DNA of 64,000 nucleotides from JAXLYE01 sp046351595 (GCA_046351595.1 JAXLYE010000003.1:124001-188000); one strand, 5' to 3'; counted from the stretch's first letter, positions 30,828 through 41,762 are shown. Numbers and translations: made by a program. The notes: generated from the letters alone by a model not told the origin.

Positions 30828-32249
30828 CTAGTCGCCCGCGCGCCCGAGCTCGACGCTCTCCAGGATCGCGAGCGCGTCGGGAACCAGGACCGCCACCGAG
30901 TAGTAGGCGCTCACCAGGTACTGCATGATCGCCTTCTCGTTGATCCCCATGAAGCGCACGTTCAGGCTCGGCTGGTACTCGTCCGGGATCCCGGTCTGGT
31001 GCAGGCCGACAACGCCCTGGTTGTTCTCGCCCGTGCGCATCAGCATGATCGAGCTGGTGCGCGTGTCCGAGATCGGGATCTTGCTGCACGGGAAGATCGG
31101 CACGCCGCGCCACGACGGCACCTTATTGCCGCCGACGTCCGTCGCCGTCGGGTAGATGCCGCGGCGGTTGCACTCCTGACCGAACGCCGCGATCGCGCGC
31201 GGGTGCGCCAGGAAGAAGCCCGGCTCCTTGTTCACCAGCGCCAAGAGCTCGTCCATGTCGTCCGGCGTCGGCGGGCCGCTGCGGGTGTGGATGCGCTGCT
31301 TCAGATCGGCGTTGTAAAGGAGCCCGATCTCCTTGTTGTTCAGCATCTCGTACTCTTGCCGCTCGCGCAGCGCCTCGATGGTCAGGCGCAGCTGCTGCTC
31401 CGTCTGGTTCATCGGGTTGTTGAACAGATCCGCGACACGCGTGTGGACCTGCAGCACGGTCTGCGCCACCGACAGCTCGTACTCACGCGGCTTGAGCTCG
31501 TAGTCGACGAAGGTGCCGGGCAGCACGTACTCGCCCTTCTGACCCGCGGTCAGCTCGATCGCCGCCTCGCCCGTCTGATCCGCCTTGGCCTTGCGGGCGC
31601 GCGTCTTGAACGCCGTGATGTGCTTCTGCAGCGACTCGTGCTGCGCCACCACGTCTTCGAACACCGACTGCTGCAGCGACAGCAGGATCACCGGCGTCAC
31701 GGCCTTGGCCGTAAACTGCCAAAAGTCCTGCGTCTCCAGGATCGCCTCCCACGAGTAGTGGTCGCCGTCGGCGAGCGTATCGAGGATGGTCTCGTCGCCG
31801 TACTTGCCGGCGCCGATCTTGTTGACCTTGCCGTGTGCGATCAGGCCGATCGAGTCCGCCGGCTTGCCCATCTCGACGATGACGTCGCCGACCTTGTACT
31901 CACGCTGCACGAACTTGCTGGCCAGGATCTGCAGGACGTCGAGATCCTCGTAGTCGCGCAGGAAGGGCAGCTCGCACAGCTCCTGCGGGATCACCGACAC
32001 CTTGGCGCCGACGTTGGTGAAGGTCACGCGGCCGTCGCCGACGGCGTAGCTGAGGCGGCGGTTGACGCGGAACACGCCGCCCTGGACGTTGACCCAGTGC
32101 AGCTGGCGCAGCAGCCAGCGCGAGGTGATGCCCTGCATCTGCGGGGGCGACTTGGTCGTCGTCGCCAGGTTCCGCGCCGCCGAGGTATCGAGGCTGGTCT
32201 GCTGCTTCTCGCCCTGTACCGGGGCGCTGTTCTTATCGGTGATCGACAT
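30828..32249 (-). CDS. Family 2B encapsulin shell protein B
   Basis: 473 residues. The AGGAGG ribosome binding site is 5 bases before the ATG, the best in the cluster. The layout matches shell protein A: an N-terminal arm with LDTSAAR (20-26), QMQGITSRWLL, the inserted cNMP-binding-like domain at about 86-213, then the HK97-type core (REYELSVAQTVLQVHTRVADLF, TPDDMDELL, NVRFMGINEKAIMQYLVSAYYS). The phosphate-cassette region reads GDHYSWEAILETQDFWQFTAKA, again without the canonical Glu/Arg pair, so a ligand other than cyclic AMP is possible. Two shell genes per locus are known for Family 2B encapsulins and can form mixed shells. It follows the cyclase gene by 57 bases. Confidence 0.94.
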   Translation of the reverse strand: MSITDKNSAPVQGEKQQTSLDTSAARNLATTTKSPPQMQGITSRWLLRQLHWVNVQGGVFRVNRRLSYAVGDGRVTFTNVGAKVSVIPQELCELPFLRDYEDLDVLQILASKFVQREYKVGDVIVEMGKPADSIGLIAHGKVNKIGAGKYGDETILDTLADGDHYSWEAILETQDFWQFTAKAVTPVILLSLQQSVFEDVVAQHESLQKHITAFKTRARKAKADQTGEAAIELTAGQKGEYVLPGTFVDYELKPREYELSVAQTVLQVHTRVADLFNNPMNQTEQQLRLTIEALRERQEYEMLNNKEIGLLYNADLKQRIHTRSGPPTPDDMDELLALVNKEPGFFLAHPRAIAAFGQECNRRGIYPTATDVGGNKVPSWRGVPIFPCSKIPISDTRTSSIMLMRTGENNQGVVGLHQTGIPDEYQPSLNVRFMGINEKAIMQYLVSAYYSVAVLVPDALAILESVELGRAGD

Positions 32250-32306
32250 ACATTCCTCCTGTCTCTGTGAATCGGGAACTTCGTTTGGGAATCTGGGATT
32301 CCGGAA

Positions 32307-34772
<2,466 letters not shown>

Positions 34773-35352
34773 TCACCTTCACCTCAGTCCGCAGGACAGG
34801 GCCGGGCACACATCGCGCCGACGCGAGCCCGGCGCTCGCTCGCTCTGCTCCGCGCGCACACGGCGACCGCGGTTCCCACTACGCAAGGCACGACAGCAAG
34901 GCGACCGCACGGGGCCCCATCGGCCATCCGTCACGGCGACACACAAAGGAGGGGTCTGTCTGCACCCGCTCCGCGATCTGAGCGCCTGCGGAATCGAGCT
35001 CTGTATCAGACCCCGCGGGTCCTCGGGTCTATACCGGACTCCCGATTTGGCAGGGCGCTTGGTGTCACGGGGCGATCATGTTGTCCGAGCCGCCCGAGAT
35101 GTAAACAGCAAAATCGACTCTGTCGGAGTGCCGCCGATTCCGGCCTGCACGGCGGGCCGGAGGGCGCGCCCAGCCGCGGGCCAAGGCCGCGCCCTCCTCG
35201 TCGCTGAACCGGTCGCTCTCGCGCACGGCGGCGGGGCGCCGCGGATTGTTGCGCGGATGAGACAGTCTTTCCTGATCCTGCCGGTTGACACAGACGGGCC
35301 GCTTCCGCTAGCGGCCTCCGATGTGCATGCCCAACACGGTAGTACAGCGTGA
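34773..35352. promoter_or_regulatory. 580-base upstream region of the encapsulin cluster
   Basis: Gap between the cyclase start (34772) and the LysR gene (35353), both on the - strand. No convincing gene is seen; a 101-codon frame at 35047 on the + strand has poor codon bias for a real gene. The promoter of the cluster must lie here unless LysR reads through. A short AT-richer stretch at about 35090-35120 and a TATAGA-like sequence on the - strand near 35030 are possible promoter parts, without certainty. No sigma-54 consensus was seen. Confidence 0.45.
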
Positions 35353-36276
35353 TCAGCGAACAGGAGCGGGCTGGGAGTAAGGGAAGCGCGCGCGCAGGAA
35401 CGCAAGGAAGACCCGCGCCCGGGCCGGCAGCATGCGGCCCGGAGAGAGGGCGCTCACGGGGTACGGATCGTTAGACCAGCTCTTCAAGATGCGCTGCAGC
35501 CGCCCGGCCTGGACCTGCTCGCGCGCTATGGGCTCGGCGATCAGGCCGACGCCGAGCCCGTTGGCCACCACGCGGCTCAGCGTCTCCATGCACGTGAGCG
35601 ACAGGCGGCCGCCGACCGCCACGTCGAGCGCCTCCCGGCCGTCCGAGAAGGCCCACGTGCTCTCGCCGTGCAGGTCGAGCAGCCGGACGCACTCGTGCTG
35701 GGCCAGTGCGCTTGGATGCCGCGGCGTGCCGCGCTGCTTCAGGTAGGCCGGCGCGGCGTATACGTGGCACTCAAGTCGGGCCAGCGGATGGATCTGGAAG
35801 GAGGAGTCTGGCGGCGATCCCAGTCGGAGCGCCAGGTCGAAGCCCTGCTTCGTGCTCTCGACCCCCTGCGAGGACACATCGAGCTCGATGCTGATCGCGG
35901 GGTACAGGGCGGCAAACTCCGCGATCAAGGGAGCCAGCAGGCTGCAGCCGAGCGCGATCGAGCTCACGATGCGCAGGTGCCCGCGCGGCTCTGCGGCCAG
36001 CTCACGGGCCTGCTCGTGGACGGCGCGGGCCTCGTCGACCAGGCGCTGGCAGCGCTCGAAGTAGCGGGCACCGGCCTCGGTCAGCTCGACCCGGCGCGTG
36101 GTGCGCAAAAGGAGCTGCTGCCCCAGCTCGCGCTCCAGAGCCGCGATGCGGCGCGACAGGAGCGACACCGAGACCTTCAGGGAGGCCGCGGCGAGGCGGA
36201 AGCTCCGCTGCTTTGCGACCTCGCTGAACAGGAACATGTCACGGAAAAAATCACTGTCTGAAGCAGGCCGTTTCAT
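35353..36276 (-). CDS. LysR-family transcriptional regulator
   Basis: 307 residues from the ATG at 36276 (MKRPASDSDFF). The frame is open further upstream but that extension reads into the divergent gene and has no family match. The winged helix-turn-helix is at about residues 8-65 (FSEVAKQRSFRLAAASLKVSVSLLSRRIAALE), with the usual QLLLRTTRRVELTEAG after it. The effector domain follows, with the LRIVSSIALG strand near 97 and GVGLIAEPIAREQVQAGRL near 255. The type resembles LysR proteins of the AaeR/DsdC-like group with an acidic N-terminus. It is divergent from the truncated oxidoreductase at 36331 (54-base gap), its likely former target. It is also upstream of the encapsulin cluster and could act there; that is inference. 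Confidence 0.9.
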   Translation of the reverse strand: MKRPASDSDFFRDMFLFSEVAKQRSFRLAAASLKVSVSLLSRRIAALERELGQQLLLRTTRRVELTEAGARYFERCQRLVDEARAVHEQARELAAEPRGHLRIVSSIALGCSLLAPLIAEFAALYPAISIELDVSSQGVESTKQGFDLALRLGSPPDSSFQIHPLARLECHVYAAPAYLKQRGTPRHPSALAQHECVRLLDLHGESTWAFSDGREALDVAVGGRLSLTCMETLSRVVANGLGVGLIAEPIAREQVQAGRLQRILKSWSNDPYPVSALSPGRMLPARARVFLAFLRARFPYSQPAPVR

Positions 36277-36330
36277 GGATGCCCTCTGCAGGCAGAAAGG
36301 ATCGCATGCGACCGCGCTAGTATCACCGCG

Positions 36331-36984
36331 ATGTCGAACGCCGCTCGGACGCACCACACCTTCTGCCGGATCTGCGAGTCCCTGTGCGGCCTTGAGGCCG
36401 ACGTCGACGCCGGCTCGGGCCGCATCGTCGGCCTGCGCCCCGATCCGCGCCACGTCGCGACCGCGGGCTTCGCCTGCATCAAGGGCCTCAAGCAGCACCG
36501 CATGTACGACTCCGCCGACCGGCTGCGCCACCCCGAGCGCCGCATCGGCGACCGCTGGCAGCGCGCGAGCTGGGACGAGGCGCTCGCGGACATCGGCCGC
36601 CGCGTCGCCCGCATCCGCGCCGAGCACGGACCCGACGCCATCGCGATGTACGTCGGGACCGCGGCCGGCTTCTCGGTGCTGCACCCGATCTTCGCGCAGG
36701 GCTTCATGACCGCGCTCGGCAGCCGCAGCATGTACTCGTCGGCGACGCAGGACTGCGCCAACAAGTTCGCGGTCGCGCGCGAGCTGTACGGCTTCCCCTT
36801 CACGCAGCCGTTCCCGGACGTCCTGCACACGCGCTGCCTGGTGATCGTCGGCGCCAACCCCGTCGTCGGCCTCATAGTCGACGTCCGCCCGGCCGCGGGT
36901 CCGCCCGATCCGTCGAGCTGGTCCGGCCTGCCGCAGGCCGCCGCGCCGACCGGAACCCGCGCCGGCCACGAGGTGGCGCGATGA
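36331..36984 (+). pseudogene. N-terminal remnant of a molybdopterin oxidoreductase
   Basis: 217 codons. The start is a good match for formate-dehydrogenase/nitrate-reductase-type enzymes. It has the [4Fe-4S] ligand motif CxxCxxxC (CRICESLC, residues 12-19) plus the distant Cys in GFACIKG, then SWDEALADIGRRVARI and CANKFAVARELYG. The family is normally 700 or more residues. Homology ends after VIVGANPVV (about 178), and the remaining about 40 residues are Ala/Pro-rich with no family match. The cofactor-binding and catalytic domains are gone. The stop codon overlaps the next start (ATGA), so the deletion brought the fragment into phase with the DUF1295 gene. A functional short protein is unlikely. 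Confidence 0.8.
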
Positions 36985-37955
36985 GCGCGGCGATCGAGCG
37001 GCCCGAGGCCCGGGTGCGGCTGCGCGGCGCCCCGGCGTTCCTGATCGTGCTCGTGGCGTACGCGCTGGCGCTGCTCGCGGGCGCGGCGACCGCCTCGGCG
37101 CTGCACGCGCAGCCGCTGTGGCAGCGCGCCGCCGCCGCCGATGTCGTCGCCACCCTGGTGATCTTCGTCTTCTCGCTGCTGTGCGACTGCTCCAGTATCT
37201 ACGACCCGTACTGGAGCGCCGCGCCGCTGCCGATCGTGCTGTGGCTGGCGCTCGCGCCGGGCAGCACCGAGGTGCCGCTCGGCCGCCGCGTCCTCGTCGC
37301 CGCGCTGGTCGGGGCCTGGGGCGTGCGCCTGACCGTGAACTGGGTGCGCGGCTGGAGCGGCTTTTCGCAGGAGGACTGGCGCTACGTCAACCTGCGGCAG
37401 AGCACCGGCCGCGCCTACTGGCTCGTCAGCCTGCTCGGCCTGCACCTTTTGCCGACGGTCACGGTGTTCCTCGGCATGCTGCCGCTGTTCCCGGCGCTCG
37501 GGCACGCCGCGCCGCTGTCGCCGGCGGGGACGCCCGCGCCCTTCGGCGCGCTCGACGTGCTGGCGGCGCTGCTCACCGCGGCGGCGGTGCTCATCGAGAC
37601 CGTCGCCGACGAGCAGCTGCGCGCCTTCCGCCGCGAGCACCCGCAGTCCGGCCCGATCTGCGAGCGCGGGCTGTGGGGCCGCTGCCGCCACCCGAACTAC
37701 CTGGGCGAGATCAGCCTGTGGTGGGGCGTGTTCCTGTTCGGCCTGGCCGCGCAGCCGCCCGCGCGGACCGACGGGAATGGCCTGCTCGCGACCGCCGTGC
37801 TGGCGCTCGGGGCGCTGTGGATCACGCTGCTGTTCAAGCTGATCACCATCCCGATGATCGACCGCCGCTCGCTGGCCCGCCGCCCCCGCTACCGCGAGCA
37901 CATGCGCCGCCTGCCGGCGCTGCTGCCGCTCGGTCCGCGCCCGCCTCGCGACTGA
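36981..37955 (+). CDS. DUF1295 / steroid 5-alpha-reductase-like membrane protein
   Basis: 324 residues with six or more hydrophobic helices (about 15-45, 50-75, 80-95, 140-165, 185-205, 235-250 and 265-285). The C-terminal signature of the family is present: GLWGRCRHPNYLGEISLWWGVFLFG, then RRPRYREHMRRLPALLPL at the end. Proteins of this family share the NADPH-binding fold of steroid 5-alpha reductases and isoprenylcysteine methyltransferases, but the bacterial members mostly have unknown substrates. It overlaps the oxidoreductase remnant by four bases. Confidence 0.88.
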   Translation: MSAAIERPEARVRLRGAPAFLIVLVAYALALLAGAATASALHAQPLWQRAAAADVVATLVIFVFSLLCDCSSIYDPYWSAAPLPIVLWLALAPGSTEVPLGRRVLVAALVGAWGVRLTVNWVRGWSGFSQEDWRYVNLRQSTGRAYWLVSLLGLHLLPTVTVFLGMLPLFPALGHAAPLSPAGTPAPFGALDVLAALLTAAAVLIETVADEQLRAFRREHPQSGPICERGLWGRCRHPNYLGEISLWWGVFLFGLAAQPPARTDGNGLLATAVLALGALWITLLFKLITIPMIDRRSLARRPRYREHMRRLPALLPLGPRPPRD

Positions 37956-38000
37956 TCCGCCGATCGCCGCCGGCTCCACGGCTTCGGGCATGATGGAGGG

Positions 38001-38906
38001 ATGCGACCAAGCGACCACCCCGAGCGAATGGAGCGGGCGCACCGGGCCCTGGCCGGCCTGTCCGTCGGCGACGCCTTCGGCGAGTGCTTCTTCAGCCCCG
38101 CCCAGATCCTGCAGCTGGCCGAGGGCCGGCGCAGCCTGCCGCCGACGCCCTGGCACTACACCGACGACACGGAGATGGCGCTGGCGATCGTCGAGGTGCT
38201 GCAGGAAAAGGGGCGCATCGATCCGGATCAGCTGGCGAGCCAGTTCGCCCGCCGCTACCTCCGCGAGCCGCGGCGCGGCTACGGCGGCACGGCGCACGAG
38301 ATCCTGCGCGCCATCGGCGAGGGGACGGCGTGGCAGGTCGCGGCCGGCCGCGCCTTCTCGGGCATGGGCTCGATGGGCAACGGCGGCGCGATGCGGGCGG
38401 CGCCGGTCGGGGCCTACTTCGCCGACGATCCGGAGAGAGTGATCGAGCAGGCGCGCGACTCCGCAGCGGTCACGCACGCGCACGCCGAGGGACAGGCCGG
38501 CGCCATCGCGGTCGCGCTCGCGGCGGCGGGCGCGTGCACGCTCCCGCGCCACCCGGACCTGGGCTGGCAGCTGCTCGAGCGGGCCGCGGCGCGCACCCCG
38601 GCGGGTCCGACGCAGCAGGGCCTGCACAAGGCGCTCGCCCTGCCGCGCGGCTGCTCCGTCGAGCTGGCGGTCAGCGCCCTGGGCTCGGGCAGCCGCGTCG
38701 TGTCCGAGGACACGGTGCCGTTCGCGCTGTGGTGCGTCGCGCAGCACCCGGACGACTACGAGGCGGCGCTGTGGCTGACGGTCTCGGGGCTGGGCGACCG
38801 CGACACCACGTGCGCCATCGTCGGCGGCATCGTCGCGCTGGTCTGCGGGCCGGGCGGGATCCCGGCGCCCTGGCTGGCCGCGCGCGAGCCGCTCGGCTGG
38901 CTGTAG
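38001..38906 (+). CDS. ADP-ribosylglycohydrolase family protein
   Basis: 301 residues. The family removes ADP-ribose from proteins or related molecules using a di-magnesium centre. The metal-binding motifs are in place: GLSVGDAFGECFF near 15-27, YTDDTEMALAIVEVL near 53-67 (TDDT), GMGSMGNGGAMRAAPVGAYF near 115-134, and GDRDTTCAIVGGIVAL near 264-279 (GxxDT). The length is typical. The neighbours (DUF1295 upstream, phosphoesterase downstream) give no pathway. No NAD-consuming toxin gene lies beside it, so housekeeping reversal of ADP-ribosylation is as likely as an immunity role. Confidence 0.92.
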   Translation: MRPSDHPERMERAHRALAGLSVGDAFGECFFSPAQILQLAEGRRSLPPTPWHYTDDTEMALAIVEVLQEKGRIDPDQLASQFARRYLREPRRGYGGTAHEILRAIGEGTAWQVAAGRAFSGMGSMGNGGAMRAAPVGAYFADDPERVIEQARDSAAVTHAHAEGQAGAIAVALAAAGACTLPRHPDLGWQLLERAAARTPAGPTQQGLHKALALPRGCSVELAVSALGSGSRVVSEDTVPFALWCVAQHPDDYEAALWLTVSGLGDRDTTCAIVGGIVALVCGPGGIPAPWLAAREPLGWL

Positions 38907-38976
38907 GCGCAGCGGCTGCGACGGGACACGCGGCGTTCGGCAGCGCTCACAAGCGGACCGAACCTATAATCTCGCG

Positions 38977-40488
38977 ATGTATTCCAAGCGCACTGCCGTC
39001 TTGCTGATGGGGTGGATGGCGCTGGCCGCGGCGGGCGGCTGCGGCTCCAACGAGATGATCGCTCCCGCCGACGGGGGCGCGCCCGCGTGCCCGACCGGCC
39101 AGGCGGCGTGCGGCGGCCGCTGCATCGACGTCACCAGCGACGACGAGAACTGCGGCGGCTGCGGCGCGGCGTGCACCGGCGCGATGCACTGCGGCGGCGG
39201 CACCTGCCGCGACTCCAACATCCAGCACGTCGTACTCATCGTCGAAGAGAACCACACCTTCGACTCCTACTTCGGCCGCTACTGCACGGCCCCGGCGGGC
39301 TCCAACCCGAGCTGCACCAACGGGCCCGGCTGCTGCGAGCGCGCCCCCGACACCGAGCCCCACGGCGCCTCGCCCGTCGTGCTGGACGACGCCTCGAACT
39401 TCGCCACCGATCGCGATCACCAGCAGGCCTGCGAGCTGCAGCAGATCAACGGCGGCAAGATGGATCAATTCGTCACCGGCGCGACCGGCGCGGACACGTG
39501 CGCGGGCTCGGGCCCGAGCTGCGCGAGCCCCAACAACTTCGCCCTGGCCGGCGCCGGCACGGTCGGCCGCTACTGGGCCCTGGCCGACGGCAACGCGCTC
39601 GCCGACCGCTACTTCCAGCCGATCGCCGGCGGCACCGCGTCCAACGACATGTACCTGGCGATCTCGCACTTCCAGTTCGTCGACAACAAGGCGATGCCGG
39701 ACACGGTCGGCTGCCTGCTGAACTGCTCGCTCCTTGCGACCTGCCTGTCGGGCTCCAAGACGCTGTACACCGGCCGCACGACCATCGCCGACCTCTTGCT
39801 CGGCGCGGGCAGGACGTTCACGGTCTACGCCGAGGGCTACGCCGATGCGGCCGCCGCCGGCGCCGGCAAGTGCCCGAACATCGCCTCGAGCTGCCAGTAC
39901 GACATCATCAAGCACCCGATCGCGCACGAGGCCTGCCGCTACGACGCCTCGGACGTCCCGTTCAACTACTACTCGCAGTTCGCAAACGGCGCGCACGTGG
40001 CCGACTTCTACACGCGCTTCGCGAAGGACGTGGCCGCCGGCAAGCTGCCGAGCCTTGCGTACATCAAGGCGATGTCCACGCGCAACGAGCACCCCAACGT
40101 CTCGAACATCAGCGACGGCATCGACTTCGTCACCGGCGTCATCCAGGCGATCCAGGGCTCGCCCTACGCGAGCTCCACGCTCATCCTTTTGACCTGGGAC
40201 GAGGGCGGCGGCTTCTTCGATCACGTCGCGCCGCCGCCGAGCCTCGACACCGACGACATGAACCGGCCGGTTCCCTACGGGACGCGCGTGCCGATGCTCG
40301 CCATCGGACCCTTTGCCAAGAAGGGCTACGTCTCGCACGTGCAGCTCGAGCACTCCTCGATCGTGCGCTTCCTTGAGTACAACTTCGTCGGCAAGGTCGG
40401 ACAGCTCGGCTACAGCGACGCCAAGGTCGCGAACATCGGCAGCCTGCTGGACGAAAAGGCCGTCGGCTTCCCCGTCCCCGCGAACTGA
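38977..40488 (+). CDS. phospholipase C / acid phosphatase-type phosphoesterase lipoprotein
   Basis: 503 residues. The signal peptide has a lipobox near AAAGGCGSN, so a lipoprotein is likely. A short Cys-rich stretch of the myxobacterial kind follows (CPTGQAACGGRCIDV to CGGCGAAC). The catalytic domain starts with HVVLIVEENHTFDSYFG (about 86-102), the hallmark of the phospholipase C / AcpA family, whose Asn and nearby residues hold metal. Later motifs are ASNDMYLAISHFQFVDN and TWDEGGGFFDHVAPP (about 407-421), and GTRVPMLAIGPFAK. Possible substrates are phospholipids or phosphate monoesters; the sequence does not decide. It has its own leader of 70 bases after the hydrolase gene. Confidence 0.9.
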   Translation: MYSKRTAVLLMGWMALAAAGGCGSNEMIAPADGGAPACPTGQAACGGRCIDVTSDDENCGGCGAACTGAMHCGGGTCRDSNIQHVVLIVEENHTFDSYFGRYCTAPAGSNPSCTNGPGCCERAPDTEPHGASPVVLDDASNFATDRDHQQACELQQINGGKMDQFVTGATGADTCAGSGPSCASPNNFALAGAGTVGRYWALADGNALADRYFQPIAGGTASNDMYLAISHFQFVDNKAMPDTVGCLLNCSLLATCLSGSKTLYTGRTTIADLLLGAGRTFTVYAEGYADAAAAGAGKCPNIASSCQYDIIKHPIAHEACRYDASDVPFNYYSQFANGAHVADFYTRFAKDVAAGKLPSLAYIKAMSTRNEHPNVSNISDGIDFVTGVIQAIQGSPYASSTLILLTWDEGGGFFDHVAPPPSLDTDDMNRPVPYGTRVPMLAIGPFAKKGYVSHVQLEHSSIVRFLEYNFVGKVGQLGYSDAKVANIGSLLDEKAVGFPVPAN

Positions 40489-40504
40489 ATTCTGGGAGCG
40501 CGCG

Positions 40505-40741
40505 TCACGTATGCGAGCCAGCGGTGGCCGGGCTCTGGGTACGCGAGCCCGCGGCGGCCGGGCTCTGGGAGCGTGCCTGGACCAGGCGCTCGATGCAGAG
40601 CAGCGCCCCCAGGATCGCCAGGTAGTACCCGACGTCCCAGAGCGAGAAGGCGTCCCGCGACGCGGCCATGGAGATGCTGCCCGCCGCCGCCAACAGGCAC
40701 AGAACGAGCGGCAGCATGCACCTTGAAAGCACTGGGAACAT
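40505..40741 (-). CDS. small putative membrane protein
   Basis: 78 residues from the ATG at 40741, which has an AGGTG site 5 bases upstream. Longer versions from upstream starts add Arg-rich sequence of low credibility. Two hydrophobic helices are predicted (about residues 6-24 and 34-50, including SLWDVGYYLAILGALLCI) with a short hydrophilic loop between, then a cytoplasmic-looking tail. The tail ends in SQSPAAAGSRTQSPATAGSHT split over two copies of a 30-base DNA repeat (40505-40577). The combination of clear helices and a ribosome site supports a real gene, but no family is recognised. It is convergent with the phosphoesterase gene. Confidence 0.5.
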   Translation of the reverse strand: MFPVLSRCMLPLVLCLLAAAGSISMAASRDAFSLWDVGYYLAILGALLCIERLVQARSQSPAAAGSRTQSPATAGSHT

Positions 40742-40901
40742 GGGCACCTGGGACCTTGTCACAAGCGTGCGCCGCACAGACGGAGGCGCAAGCTCTGCAA
40801 GCGACAAGATTCGTACACAGGGCCCGCCCGGATGAGCGGCGGAGACTCCCGATCCGGCCTCCGCATCCCTGCTCACCGTCGATTGTCTGCGCATCTTCGT
40901 G

Positions 40902-40927
40902 AGATTGTTGCGGGTCCGCGACAATCT
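40902..40927. promoter_or_regulatory. 12-base inverted repeat in a divergent promoter region
   Basis: Arms AGATTGTTGCGG and CCGCGACAATCT pair with one mismatch around a 2-base centre, followed by TTT on the + strand. It lies in the 267-base gap between the small membrane protein and the DUF2914 gene. A short centre and long arms fit an operator better than an RNA hairpin, though a T-run terminator reading rightward cannot be excluded. Confidence 0.5.
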
Positions 40928-41008
40928 TTTGCAATGTATGACAGGACAGCCGGGAGACTCCTAATAGACTCCCTATCGCCAGCCGATTGAGGCTGTGAGG
41001 AGACACCG

Positions 41009-41431
41009 ATGAACGTCCTGGTTCGAGTCCTGCTTGGAGTGACGCTTGCCCTGGGTACCCCCGTCGGCGCCGCGCGCGCGCAAGGGAGCGAGCCGACCGC
41101 CGCGGCGCAGCCGGCCGCCGCATCCGCGGCCAGCGCCGAGGTCAAGGCCGGCACCGGCTATAAGAGCTACGCCGTGGCCGGCGAGGCCACGAGCTTCCCG
41201 GCGGGCACCCTGGTCTTCGCGGTCTCCACGGTGCGCGGCGCGGACGGGACCACGATCAAGCACGTGTGGAAGAAGGACGGCGCCGAGCTGTGGACCGCCT
41301 CCCTCCGCATCGGCTCGAGCCGCTGGACTACGAGCTCGCGGCGCCTGCTCAACCAGCCGGGCCAGTACACGGTCTCGGTGCTCGCGGAGGACGGCAGCGA
41401 GATCGGCAAGGTCGACTTCACGATCCAGTAG
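41009..41431 (+). CDS. exported DUF2914 protein
   Basis: 140 residues with a signal peptide (cleavage near AARAQ, about residue 25). A short Ala-rich spacer leads to a DUF2914 domain at about 52-140. Landmarks are TLVFAVSTVRGADGTTIKHVWKKDGAE, the LRIGSSRWTTSSRRLL turn, and a final GSEIGKVDFTIQ strand. DUF2914 domains are periplasmic beta folds of unknown function, often found in myxobacterial and other Gram-negative envelope proteins. It has a GAGGAGA ribosome site and stands alone. Confidence 0.85.
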   Translation: MNVLVRVLLGVTLALGTPVGAARAQGSEPTAAAQPAAASAASAEVKAGTGYKSYAVAGEATSFPAGTLVFAVSTVRGADGTTIKHVWKKDGAELWTASLRIGSSRWTTSSRRLLNQPGQYTVSVLAEDGSEIGKVDFTIQ

Positions 41432-41534
41432 CCCCCTGTCTGCTGTCCCCTGCCCTGCCCTTTGCCGGGCGACCGGCGACCGGCCGGAGCGAGACGCAAG
41501 CCCCGGCCGCGCGCGCACCGTGCGATGATGCGGC

Positions 41535-41720
41535 ATGCGGCCCATCTCGACCGTGCGCTGCCCGAGCTGCGGCGAGCGCCTCTGGCTCGACATCGAAGAG
41601 CCCGACGGACCGATCGTCCCCGAGTTCAGCGACGAGTGCCCGGCCTGCGGCCGGACCGTCCTGTTCACCGGCCACGTCGACGACACCGGCCGGCTCCACC
41701 TCGAGTCGCGCCCGGGCTAG
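41535..41720 (+). CDS. small CPXCG-type zinc ribbon protein
   Basis: 61 residues. Two CPxCG knuckles (CPSCGERLW at 9-17 and CPACGRTV at 35-42) form a zinc ribbon of the Cys-rich CPXCG family. The spacing and acidic middle (EEPDGPIVPEFSDE) are typical. The members of this family are small cytoplasmic proteins of unknown role. Just downstream is a perfect palindrome, then the end of the giant gene on the opposite strand. Confidence 0.8.
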   Translation: MRPISTVRCPSCGERLWLDIEEPDGPIVPEFSDECPACGRTVLFTGHVDDTGRLHLESRPG

Positions 41721-41731
41721 CCGGCACGGCC

Positions 41732-41762
41732 CGGGCTTGTTGACGGATCCGTCAATAGCCCG
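41732..41762. terminator. perfect 16-base palindrome between convergent genes
   Basis: TTGACGGATCCGTCAA (41740-41755) is an exact palindrome. The outer segments CGGGCT (41732-41737) and AGCCCG (41757-41762) also pair, giving a long stem with a bulge. The element lies in the 95-base gap between two convergent genes, where a bidirectional terminator would be expected. It has no T-run. Shorter look-alikes sit at about 18174 and 25660. Confidence 0.55.

Noticed and set aside
35047..35352. 101-codon frame on the + strand upstream of the encapsulin cluster
   Set aside because: No ribosome binding site, no domain and weak codon bias; it overlaps a region more likely to be regulatory.
35353..36969. 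538-codon version of the LysR gene
   Set aside because: The extra N-terminal part is antisense to the oxidoreductase remnant. The helix-turn-helix begins shortly after the ATG at 36276, as in all LysR proteins.
38001..40488. ADP-ribosylglycohydrolase and phospholipase as a T6SS effector/immunity pair
   Set aside because: They are separated from the T6SS locus by more than 12 kb and the encapsulin cluster, and the phosphoesterase has its own lipoprotein signal. No toxin domain is adjacent.
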